5,435 nucleotides of DNA from contig JAPTWT010000044.1 of assembly GCA_028064935.1 (NCBI GenBank), forward strand, positions 1-5,435, in the 5' to 3' direction. Positions 1 through 5,435 of this stretch are shown here, piece after piece. This DNA comes from Gammaproteobacteria bacterium (GTDB lineage: Bacteria; Pseudomonadota; Gammaproteobacteria; Acidiferrobacterales; Acidiferrobacteraceae). The notes beneath the pieces were generated by a model. The model saw nothing but the letters and a program-made list of their open reading frames with translations, was not told the origin of the DNA and did no database searches. Position 1 is the first letter of the stretch; each line of letters starts with the position of its first letter. The position numbers were made by a program, and so were the translations under genes.

Positions 1-2
1 GC

Positions 3-974
3 ACAGACGAAGATAATGTCGGCGGTGAGGCTTATAATTTTTTGGCCCATAACGGCACCGTATATGGCTATTTCCAGCCAACTATGCAAGAGCCGTATGA
101 GGTCAATCTTGGCCGAATCGACGCCAAATGTACTGGCGATACGGTAGAGGGCGTTCTCGTTATCTGGTTTGCAAAAGATCCCTTCAAGCCAAAAGGCCAA
201 GTCATTGTTGGATGGTATAAAGACGCGACTGTGTATCGTACAAGACAGGCGCAGCCGCGGAACCGCGGTGGATATTATGTGCACACAGAGGCCAGGAATG
301 CTGTCTTACTTCCAGAAAGGCTACGCGTTCACCGAGTAGGTCATGAGTTAACACGGAGGACGAAGGAGGAGAAAAAGGTAGTAAAGAAGGGTAATCCGGG
401 TCAATCGAATGCATTCTATATATTGGACGAGCGCGGAAAGGCTAAGGACTTGGTCGATAAGCACAACGCATGGATTCGGGAGGCGATTCAGTTCGTAGGA
501 AGGTTTAATGGGCCTACGATCAAAAGCCGAGCAGACGCTTTAGCAGAGGAGTCTATCCTCACGCTCACCGCCGGTTCTGGAGGTGGGTACCAGGACAGCG
601 TCAAGATCCGACGGGCGATCGAAGCGCATGCTATGAGGAAATGTTTGCACTATTACAGGACGCGAGGCTTTCACGTCAGTGACGATTCCCGTGTTGAATC
701 TTATGACGTTCTGACTCGTAGGGACGGTCAATTGCAGTACGTTGAGGTGAAAGGTACGCAAGGCGCGGCTGATTCGGTGATTCTGACGAGAAACGAAGTG
801 AAGTTTAATAAGCAAAAACGGTCAGTCTTGTTTGTCGTGCACTCCATAATTATCGATAGACACGGTGCGGCGAGCGGGGGAACGATAGCGATACTGGACC
901 CGTGGAAAATCCATCGGTCCGATCTCGAAGTAATTGCGTACACATATAAGCTACCTAATTTGGCTAGTAGGTAA
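3..974 (+). CDS. DUF3883-like protein with PD-(D/E)XK nuclease signature (5' partial)
   Basis: The frame is open from the window edge through residues TDEDNVGGEAYNF before the first candidate start (TTG at 42). No ribosome site precedes that TTG, so the true start most likely lies upstream and the gene is 5'-truncated. Counting from the TTG codon, residues 1-70 (NGTVYGYFQP, GVLVIWFAKDP, IVGWYKDATVYR) resemble an N-terminal module I have seen in restriction-endonuclease-like and HNH proteins; that link is from memory. Residues 188-275 match the DUF3883 pattern: a helix with RAIEAHAMRK, then GFHVSDDS, YDV (D222) and YVEVKG (E235, K237). D222 with E235-V-K237 is a plausible PD-(D/E)XK metal-binding triad. 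DUF3883 domains occur in restriction and other defence proteins, so a nuclease role, perhaps on modified or foreign DNA, is inferred. The gene ends with tandem stops TAA TAG (972-977). Codon choice looks less GC-rich than in the helicase gene, hinting at a separate origin. Confidence 0.8.
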   Translation, partial: TDEDNVGGEAYNFLAHNGTVYGYFQPTMQEPYEVNLGRIDAKCTGDTVEGVLVIWFAKDPFKPKGQVIVGWYKDATVYRTRQAQPRNRGGYYVHTEARNAVLLPERLRVHRVGHELTRRTKEEKKVVKKGNPGQSNAFYILDERGKAKDLVDKHNAWIREAIQFVGRFNGPTIKSRADALAEESILTLTAGSGGGYQDSVKIRRAIEAHAMRKCLHYYRTRGFHVSDDSRVESYDVLTRRDGQLQYVEVKGTQGAADSVILTRNEVKFNKQKRSVLFVVHSIIIDRHGAASGGTIAILDPWKIHRSDLEVIAYTYKLPNLASR

Positions 975-1103
975 TAGAGGACAGAAAGCGCTACACGATG
1001 CGAAGGCCGGAACTGTCGTTAGCCATCATTGCCCTGAAGAGAACCAAAGCAACCCGGTTGGGGTACAATAAAATGCCTTTATATTCAATGGGTGTGACCC
1101 ACT

Positions 1104-1119
1104 ATTACCCATATTACCC
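1104..1119 (-). repeat. ATTACCC repeat pair, left arm of inverted repeat
   Basis: Two ATTACCC heptamers (1104-1110 and 1113-1119) are spaced 9 bp start to start. A weaker third unit (TGACCCA, 1095-1101) precedes them. Bases 1105-1119 (TTACCCATATTACCC) are the exact reverse complement of 1285-1299. Confidence 0.75.
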
Positions 1120-1147
1120 ACTCCTGAGCCCAAAGGGGGGGTCCGGG

Positions 1148-1164
1148 GCGCTTGGATCGAGCGC
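1148..1164. repeat. Small GC hairpin in a G-rich patch
   Basis: GCGCT (1148-1152) pairs with AGCGC (1160-1164) around a 7-nt loop. G-tracts flank it at 1135-1141, 1145-1148, 1165-1167 and 1171-1173. It is not followed by a T-run, so it is not a typical intrinsic terminator. It could be structural DNA between the repeat clusters, or chance. Confidence 0.35.
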
Positions 1165-1210
1165 GGGCTTGGGCCCACCAGGAAGATGAATCCTGCCTCT
1201 GATCCTTTGT

Positions 1211-1237
1211 ATGGGTAATGAGGGTAATAGGGGTAAT
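1211..1237 (+). repeat. Three tandem 9-bp GGGTAAT direct repeats
   Basis: Three consecutive 9-mers of the form NNGGGTAAT (ATGGGTAAT, GAGGGTAAT, AGGGGTAAT) abut without gaps. They have the same orientation as the 1285-1300 pair and lie between the two arms of the inverted repeat. The 9-bp pitch is shared by all three clusters. The repeats are too short, and lack spacers, to be CRISPR. Confidence 0.8.
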
Positions 1238-1284
1238 CTCTAGGCCCCTACTGGGTTTGAGCCTTACACATCGCAAACAGAAAA

Positions 1285-1300
1285 GGGTAATATGGGTAAA
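1285..1300 (+). repeat. GGGTAAT repeat pair, right arm of inverted repeat
   Basis: GGGTAAT (1285-1291) and GGGTAAA (1294-1300) are 9 bp apart start to start. Bases 1285-1299 form a perfect 15-bp inverted match to 1105-1119. The cluster lies about 35 bp upstream of the next gene, where a bound protein could affect its transcription. Confidence 0.75.
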
Positions 1301-1325
1301 CAATAAGCCCTGACAATCCCTTTTT

Positions 1326-1329
1326 AGGA
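1326..1329 (+). promoter_or_regulatory. Ribosome binding site deciding the start at GTG 1336
   Basis: AGGA directly abuts ATG 1330, leaving no spacer, but lies 6 nt from the in-frame GTG at 1336, a normal distance. This favours GTG 1336 as the start. Confidence 0.5.
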
Positions 1330-1335
1330 ATGCCC

Positions 1336-2127
1336 GTGAGCTCGCAATCTGATCAAGACACGGAGAACGCAGTTGCCTCGGCCACTAACCGCCTGCTGGA
1401 GTCCGTCGCCCCCAGCCTCCCCCAAGAAGACGGCGCCCAAGCAGCCGACCCCCGTCACGGGCCTGAAGTTCTCAACAGCAATACGGTGGCGGACGCCGAC
1501 AACGACTCGGAGCCAAGAAACAACTGGCAGGACCGCGTTGATGATTTTCTCGCAATTGGTGACACTCGCTTCTGGGCCGATTTGGATGGCCTGACGGTGG
1601 AGCAAGCCGCTGCTTTGTCTGTGGGGATCGACCCTGGACATCTTGAGAAGCTTCAGGAGCTCCAGATCAACGACCAGATGGGCGAGGAGGAGCCGACCTT
1701 TGATTTCGGGAACAAGCAGGATCTGTATCTTAGAAACCTGACTCTTATCACAACGGCTATCAAGGTAAGAAAGCTTCGGATCGCCAACGGGCTCATTTCT
1801 CGCGAGGATTTTGAGATCTGGGCGAAAACGAAAGGCCTCTCCCTGCCCAGCCAAAACGCAGTTCATGCTAACGCACCCGTGGATATTTTCCTTCGAGACT
1901 TTCTCGGGGCAGATTACCAAGATTACGCCCGCTTGAAATCGGCTATACTGGCAGCTAGGGAGTGCGCCACAGGGCGGCTGAGGAAGCAGCCTGAAGTCTA
2001 TCAGTATCTCGCGGAGGAGACGGGCATCAGTCCAAATCGTTCCAAGGCAGCTAAGAAGCACATTGCATACGTTGCGCAACCAAACAGTTGGAGCCGACCA
2101 GGGAGGCGCGGGCCGCGGCAGACCTAA
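1336..2127 (+). CDS. Hypothetical protein with EQAAALSVGIDP segment
   Basis: I do not recognise a named family with a known function. The start is GTG 1336, chosen for its spacing to AGGA; ATG 1330 would add two residues. Numbering from ATG 1330, residues 1-65 are polar, acidic and probably disordered. Residues 80-102 (FWADLDGLTVEQ then AAALSVGIDP) resemble a segment seen in uncharacterised accessory proteins of Pseudomonadota, often near integrases or primases; this is from memory. Residues 134-175 form a charged, mostly helical region with FEIWAKTKGLSLP. The C-terminus (residues 200-265) has LKSAILAAREC and a basic tail ending GRRGPRQT, which could contact nucleic acid. No signal peptide, membrane segment or catalytic motif is seen. 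It follows the repeat array directly, so it may be controlled by, or act on, those sites. A gap of about 105 bp without a clear promoter or terminator separates it from the helicase gene. Long antisense frames across it are codon-bias shadows. Confidence 0.75.
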   Translation: MSSQSDQDTENAVASATNRLLESVAPSLPQEDGAQAADPRHGPEVLNSNTVADADNDSEPRNNWQDRVDDFLAIGDTRFWADLDGLTVEQAAALSVGIDPGHLEKLQELQINDQMGEEEPTFDFGNKQDLYLRNLTLITTAIKVRKLRIANGLISREDFEIWAKTKGLSLPSQNAVHANAPVDIFLRDFLGADYQDYARLKSAILAARECATGRLRKQPEVYQYLAEETGISPNRSKAAKKHIAYVAQPNSWSRPGRRGPRQT

Positions 2128-2212
2128 TGCGCCCGACTCCCTTTAAACCAAGAGAACGCGGTGTTGGAAAATAATTCCTTTAGTCCGGGAGAGTAATTCA
2201 GAGGCCATTCCT

Positions 2213-2221
2213 GGAGTGGAG
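2213..2221 (+). promoter_or_regulatory. Probable ribosome binding site of the helicase-nuclease gene
   Basis: GGAGTGGAG contains two GGAG cores. The nearer one ends 11 nt before GTG 2233, slightly long but usable. No other in-frame start exists between the upstream stop (2194-2196) and GTG 2233, and the Q-motif begins at residue 6, so this start is well supported. Confidence 0.5.
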
Positions 2222-2232
2222 CATGCAATCAC

Positions 2233-5010
2233 GTGGTTACCTACACTCAATCCCAGATCGACGCGATCAACACGCTCGACAAGAATCTCCAGATTATAGC
2301 CTGTGCTGGGTCGGGTAAGACCCAGGTCATTTCCCAACGGGTCGTTAACATCCTGAAGCAGAAGCCGGATATTCAACCAGTTAACATCCTGGCTTTTACC
2401 TACACTGAGAAGGCCGCCGCCGAGCTGAAGACCCGCATCCTGCGCCTGTGCAAGGAGCAGCTGGGCGAGACCCAAGGGCTGGCGGAGATACACATCGGAA
2501 CCATCCACGCTTGGTGCCTGCGCGTCCTCCAGGATCATGTCTACGAGTTCCAGAAGTACAGCGTCCTGGACGAGATCAAGCTCAAGCTCTTTGTGGACCG
2601 AAACTACAAGTTCATCGGGATGCAGGATCTTGGTATGGAGTGGGGCAAAGACACCGGCCGGTTCGTCGCGCTCATGGGGATCATGCGCGAAGCCGAACTG
2701 GCATCCGGCAAGCAGTACCCGGCCGATCTTCTGGCCGCCCTCCAGCAATACGAAGAGACCCTGCATCGGCACTGCTACTTTGACTTCACGATGGTCATGA
2801 CTGAAACAGTGAAGCGGTTGGAGCACGACCCGGTTTTCCGCGAGCGCCTCGGCAAGATTCTTCGCTATCTCATCGTGGACGAGTACCAGGATGTGAACCC
2901 GGTACAGGAGCGTCTTATCGAGCGTCTGGTCGGGCTCGGTCCGAACATCTGTGTGGTGGGTGATGACGATCAGACCATCTACCAGTGGCGGGGCAGCGAC
3001 ATTCGAGCCATCCAGCACTTCTGCAAAAAGTATCCCAATGTCGAGTACATCAAGCTGGAAGACAACTTCCGTAGCACCAGCGGCGTGGTGGCCACAGCAG
3101 TCACGATTATCGGCCATAACGTCCAGCGCCTACCCAAGGCGATGAACGCTGCCGGCCACCAGAAGTACGAGCGCGGCGACATCCTCTATAACCAGTACGC
3201 AAACGAGACGGAGGAGAACGCTTTCATCGTCAACTCCATCCGCCACCTGCGGGGGGTTGCCTTCCAGGATAGTCCGGACGCCGAAATCCGCGGGCTCGAC
3301 TACGCGGACATGGTGGTGCTCCTGCGCACCTGGAAGAAGGCCCGACTCATCATGGCCGCGCTCAGCGAGGCGGATATCCCCTTCATCGTAACAGGCGTCA
3401 ATGAGCTCTTCGAACGCTCCGAGGCCAAGGCCGCGCGTGCCATTTTCGAGTACCTCAAGGGCGAGATCGGGCCAGACGCCCTTATGGCCTACTGGAAGGC
3501 GGTTACTCCGGCCCTCACGGAGGAGGCCATCGACCGAGGCATTAAGGCCCTGGCAGACCATGGTCCGATGTCAGGCGTCTATTACGCGCATTTCTCGCTT
3601 CAGGAGGCGTTCTGGTCATTCTTGGAGGCCGCCGGCATTTGCGAAGAGCTATTTCACGATCCCAACCAGCCCGTGATTGCCGGCAATCATCCCGAGGAGA
3701 TCATCTTCTACAACCTCGGCATGTTCAGCCGCATGATCGACGACTACGAGGTGATCAACTTCAAGACCGAGCCCAAGTACCAGATCGGTAACTTCCTCAA
3801 CTTCATGCGCTACGCCGCCGACGGCTACTACCCCGAAGGATGGCTGGAGAACACTTACAAGACACCCAACGCGGTGCGCATTATGACCATCCACCAGGCC
3901 AAAGGGTTGGAGTTTCCGGTGGTCTTTCTCCCTGGCCTCAACCGCAACTACATCCCGCTCAAGAAGCCCGGCGGAAAGCAGGTATGGCACCACCTGGACA
4001 AGGAGCTCATCAAAGATCAGCAACGCTACGAGGGCACAGACGAAGATGAACGCCGGTTGTTCTACGTTGCTATCACCCGCTCGCAAAAGTATCTCTTCCT
4101 GTCCCGTGCTCCCGAGTGGAACTGGGAGAAGGACAAGCCCAATCAACTCTACCAGCACGAAACGATTTTCTGCAAAGAAGTCGCCCACTCCCCCCACCTC
4201 TTCACCAGCAAAGACCGCGACTACAGCGAGCGAGCGCGCTCAGTGCCGCGTCCAAAGACCGAGAATCAAACCTTGTTGCTTAACTTCTCCATTTTACGCA
4301 ACTTCTTCGACTGTCCGTATCGCTTCAAGATGGTGAGCATGTACCGCTTTGTGCAGCCGCTGGCCGTTGAAATGGGTTTCGGTAAGGCGGTCCACAACAT
4401 GCTTATGGAACTGCATCGGCGCGTGTTGGATAATGAAGAGATGAACACCAGCCAGATTCCATACCTGTTGGAGACACACCTCTATCTGCCCTACGCGGAC
4501 AAGAACATCCAACACGCTGCCGAGCGCCGTGCCGGCAAGATTCTCCAAGACTACTTCGACCTGAACCAACAGGAGTTCAACAAAATCGCCTTTGCGGAAA
4601 AGGACATCCAGATAAACCTCGGCGACGGTGTGATGGTCAATGGGCGCATGGACCTGATCAAGAAAGTGAACCTCGACGGCATCGTAGAAACCACCATCGT
4701 TGATTTCAAATCGACTCAAGACGCCCAAAGCCGGGATCTCACGATGGAACAGCTCTCCCTTTATGCTCTTGGCTATCAGGACCTCACCGGTGAGAAGGCC
4801 GACTTCCTGCAAATCTATAACCTCGACGAGGAACTCCCGCACCCCGACAAGCAAGAGCTCACCTACAAGGACCTCAACGCCACCCGCGAACGCATCGTGA
4901 ACGCCGCCAAAGACATCCGCAATAACCAGCTCGGCAAGACCTGCGACGCGACCAAGTGCGCCACCTGTTACCAGAAACGCCTTTGCTCAGGAGTGATTCA
5001 GAATGGCTAA
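2233..5010 (+). CDS. UvrD/PcrA-type helicase fused to Fe-S PD-(D/E)XK nuclease
   Basis: Superfamily 1A ATP-dependent 3'-5' DNA helicase, 925 residues, about 200 longer than UvrD or PcrA because of a C-terminal nuclease. Helicase motifs are complete: Q-motif TQSQ (5-8), Walker A AGSGKT (25-30), Ia FTYTEKAAAEL (55-65), Ib GTIHAW (89-94), II VDEYQD (215-220), III GDDDQTIYQWRG (243-254), IV LEDNFRST (275-282), V TIHQAKGLEFP (552-562) and VI YVAITR (611-616, arginine finger R616). The nuclease domain (about 685-925) has H721 in GKAVH, D807 in GRMD, D824-x-K826 in VDFKST and Q840-x3-Y844. These are the RecB/AddB/Cas4 residues. C694 (FFDCPYRF) and the C-terminal C909-x2-C912-x5-C918 form a four-cysteine [4Fe-4S] signature like that of AddB and Cas4. 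The predicted activity is unwinding and cutting DNA, in repair or in defence. It lacks the RecB/AddA partner layout, and its stop overlaps a methyltransferase-like start, which favours defence. GTG is the only in-frame start. Confidence 0.93.
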   Translation: MVTYTQSQIDAINTLDKNLQIIACAGSGKTQVISQRVVNILKQKPDIQPVNILAFTYTEKAAAELKTRILRLCKEQLGETQGLAEIHIGTIHAWCLRVLQDHVYEFQKYSVLDEIKLKLFVDRNYKFIGMQDLGMEWGKDTGRFVALMGIMREAELASGKQYPADLLAALQQYEETLHRHCYFDFTMVMTETVKRLEHDPVFRERLGKILRYLIVDEYQDVNPVQERLIERLVGLGPNICVVGDDDQTIYQWRGSDIRAIQHFCKKYPNVEYIKLEDNFRSTSGVVATAVTIIGHNVQRLPKAMNAAGHQKYERGDILYNQYANETEENAFIVNSIRHLRGVAFQDSPDAEIRGLDYADMVVLLRTWKKARLIMAALSEADIPFIVTGVNELFERSEAKAARAIFEYLKGEIGPDALMAYWKAVTPALTEEAIDRGIKALADHGPMSGVYYAHFSLQEAFWSFLEAAGICEELFHDPNQPVIAGNHPEEIIFYNLGMFSRMIDDYEVINFKTEPKYQIGNFLNFMRYAADGYYPEGWLENTYKTPNAVRIMTIHQAKGLEFPVVFLPGLNRNYIPLKKPGGKQVWHHLDKELIKDQQRYEGTDEDERRLFYVAITRSQKYLFLSRAPEWNWEKDKPNQLYQHETIFCKEVAHSPHLFTSKDRDYSERARSVPRPKTENQTLLLNFSILRNFFDCPYRFKMVSMYRFVQPLAVEMGFGKAVHNMLMELHRRVLDNEEMNTSQIPYLLETHLYLPYADKNIQHAAERRAGKILQDYFDLNQQEFNKIAFAEKDIQINLGDGVMVNGRMDLIKKVNLDGIVETTIVDFKSTQDAQSRDLTMEQLSLYALGYQDLTGEKADFLQIYNLDEELPHPDKQELTYKDLNATRERIVNAAKDIRNNQLGKTCDATKCATCYQKRLCSGVIQNG
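4780..4802 (+). repeat. Source copy of the 23-bp repeat at the right edge
   Basis: These bases encode DLTGEKAD just after the nuclease QxxxY motif. They occur again, identical, at 5413-5435, 633 bp downstream in direct orientation. Confidence 0.85.
4989..4993 (+). promoter_or_regulatory. Ribosome binding site of the methyltransferase-like gene
   Basis: AGGAG lies inside the last codons of the helicase gene, 9 nt before ATG 5003. With the 8-nt gene overlap (5003-5010), it supports translational coupling of the two genes. Confidence 0.65.
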
Positions 5011-5404
5011 GTCCGCCAGCGGCAAATATCAGGGCTCTCTCAGCCTGGAGTGGTTTAACAAGCAAAAGGCCGTGCTGCTATTGTGCGAAGGCGACGCAAA
5101 AAAGGAGGGCGACATACCCGCGCCGTGGATAAACTGGATAAACCGGGACGATGCGCTGTTCTGCGAAATCGACGAAGAGGAGGGGAAGGGCCTGAGCCCC
5201 TATTGGGTGGAACGCAACGACATCCGGGTGAAGGAGGCACGGCCCCTCCGCTTCAAGAAAGCCTATATTGCCGAAGCCAAAGACAAGAAAGGCAGCCTGC
5301 CGGGTATGGGTGTCGAGTACAAGGTCAGGGAGAGCAAGGTGGATGATCCGGCCATTCAGAACTGGCTGATCAGGGGTAAGCGTCTGACCAACCCACCTAT
5401 CTAG
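5003..5404 (+). pseudogene. Type III Mod-like DNA methyltransferase, N-terminal fragment
   Basis: The 133 residues match, from memory, the N-terminal leader of large site-specific adenine DNA methyltransferases of type III Mod character: KSASGKYQGSLSLEW, INWINRDDALF, EEEGKGLSPYWVERNDIRVK, ARPLRFKKAY and the SLPGMG stretch, ending DDPAIQNWLIRG. In full-length relatives this last stretch leads into a G(D/E)NLLAL segment and, some 20-30 residues later, the DPPY catalytic motif. Here the frame instead reads KRLTNPPI and stops (TAG 5402-5404). The DPPY motif, the AdoMet-binding motif and the target-recognition region are all absent, so the product cannot methylate DNA by itself. Neither other + frame between 5378 and 5412 restores the expected sequence, so this is a junction or deletion rather than a simple frameshift. 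ATG 5003 overlaps the helicase stop by 8 nt and has a good AGGAG site. It could be a short stand-alone protein, but a broken gene or assembly break is likelier. Confidence 0.7.
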
Positions 5405-5412
5405 CCACGCAA

Positions 5413-5435
5413 GACCTCACCGGTGAGAAGGCCGA
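5413..5435 (+). repeat. Exact 23-bp copy of helicase-nuclease sequence at the window end
   Basis: The final 23 bases equal 4780-4802. The preceding CAA (5410-5412) extends the shared peptide to QDLTGEKA in one frame, as in the nuclease domain (CAG there). That frame differs from the frame of the methyltransferase fragment. Similarity is lost upstream of 5410. It is either the start of a partial second copy of the helicase-nuclease gene or an assembly artefact. Confidence 0.8.

Larger units (their letters stand above)
975..1335. other. Non-coding region with iteron-like repeats
   Basis: This stretch of about 360 bp holds no gene I can support. Short open frames here translate the repeats into low-complexity peptides such as HYYPYYP or ITPITLITH. 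It contains six exact copies and one near copy of GGGTAAT/ATTACCC in three clusters, a perfect 15-bp inverted repeat about 165 bp apart, a G-rich patch and a small GC hairpin. Repeated short sites at regular pitch plus dyad symmetry just upstream of a gene fit a protein-binding control region or a replication origin of a mobile element. The sequence does not decide between these. I see no convincing sigma-70 promoter or intrinsic terminator. Confidence 0.6.

Noticed and set aside
42..44. TTG as the true start of the first gene
   Set aside because: The frame stays open upstream to the window edge with protein-like sequence, and there is no ribosome site before the TTG; the start is probably outside the window.
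389..395. An eighth GGGTAAT inside the first gene
   Set aside because: It is a lone heptamer in coding sequence, expected by chance in a window of this size.
1064..1069. TACAAT as a -10 promoter element
   Set aside because: There is no acceptable -35 hexamer at 16-18 bp and no extended -10 TG; a single hexamer is not enough.
998..1189. Small + strand open frame of 63 codons in the repeat region
   Set aside because: It translates the repeats into low-complexity peptide (HYYPYYP), has no convincing ribosome site and shows no domain pattern.
1263..1293. CTTACA/TAATAT as a promoter overlapping the right repeat arm
   Set aside because: Both hexamers match only 4 of 6 and the spacer is 19 bp; too weak to call, although its overlap with the repeats would suit repression.
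1104..1300. CRISPR array
   Set aside because: Units are 7-9 bp, partly inverted, and lack unique spacers of CRISPR length.
1085..1303. Minus-strand open frame of 72 codons in the repeat region
   Set aside because: It reads the inverted repeat as ITPITLITH-like peptide; this is a by-product of the repeats.
1324..2079. Long minus-strand frame opposite the 1336-2127 gene
   Set aside because: It is fully antisense to a more protein-like + frame, lacks recognisable motifs, and is explained by codon bias.
2166..2178. Hairpin GGAA-AATAA-TTCC between the unknown gene and the helicase gene
   Set aside because: A 4-bp stem with half A/T pairs and no T-run is too weak for a terminator or operator call.
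2143..3117. Long minus-strand frame opposite the helicase N-terminus
   Set aside because: It is antisense to a stretch encoding clear helicase motifs I to IV; a shadow frame.

Overview
The window reads as an accessory (island or mobile-element type) bacterial segment and contains no housekeeping genes. The taxon cannot be fixed from sequence alone. The mid-to-high GC coding sequence, GTG start codons and Shine-Dalgarno sites fit a bacterium, perhaps Pseudomonadota, but that is a guess. All four supported genes lie on the + strand.

Layout. (1) 3-974: a gene already open at the left edge, so it is 5'-partial. Its C-terminal half is a DUF3883-like domain with a PD-(D/E)XK-type nuclease signature (YDV...VEVKG). 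(2) 975-1335: a roughly 360-bp non-coding stretch with six exact copies and one near copy of a GGGTAAT/ATTACCC heptamer at 9-bp pitch. They form a perfect 15-bp inverted repeat at 1105-1119 and 1285-1299, with three direct copies at 1211-1237 between the arms. A G-rich, hairpin-forming patch also lies between the arms. (3) 1336-2127: a protein of unknown function with a conserved-looking EQAAALSVGIDP segment. Its start is better placed at GTG 1336 than at ATG 1330. (4) 2233-5010: a 925-residue UvrD/PcrA-type superfamily 1A helicase fused to a RecB/Cas4/AddB-type PD-(D/E)XK nuclease with a four-cysteine iron-sulfur signature. All helicase and nuclease motifs look intact. (5) 5003-5404: the N-terminal 133 residues of what I recognise as a type III Mod-like DNA adenine methyltransferase. 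Its start overlaps the helicase stop by 8 nt. The reading frame leaves the family pattern near 5378 and stops before any catalytic motif.

How the genes may work together. Helicase-nuclease and methyltransferase form a translationally coupled pair. With the upstream DUF3883/PD-(D/E)XK gene, this looks like a restriction or defence locus in which a Fe-S helicase-nuclease sits beside a Mod-type methyltransferase, where a classical type III Res would be expected. This is inference; no activity is shown by sequence alone.

The right end is abnormal. The last 23 bases (5413-5435) are an exact copy of 4780-4802 inside the nuclease domain, in a frame that again encodes QDLTGEKA. Either the methyltransferase gene is broken by a real duplication or rearrangement, or the end is an assembly chimera. 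The left edge also shares 14 bases with the helicase gene (1-14 with 4034-4047), which may be chance.
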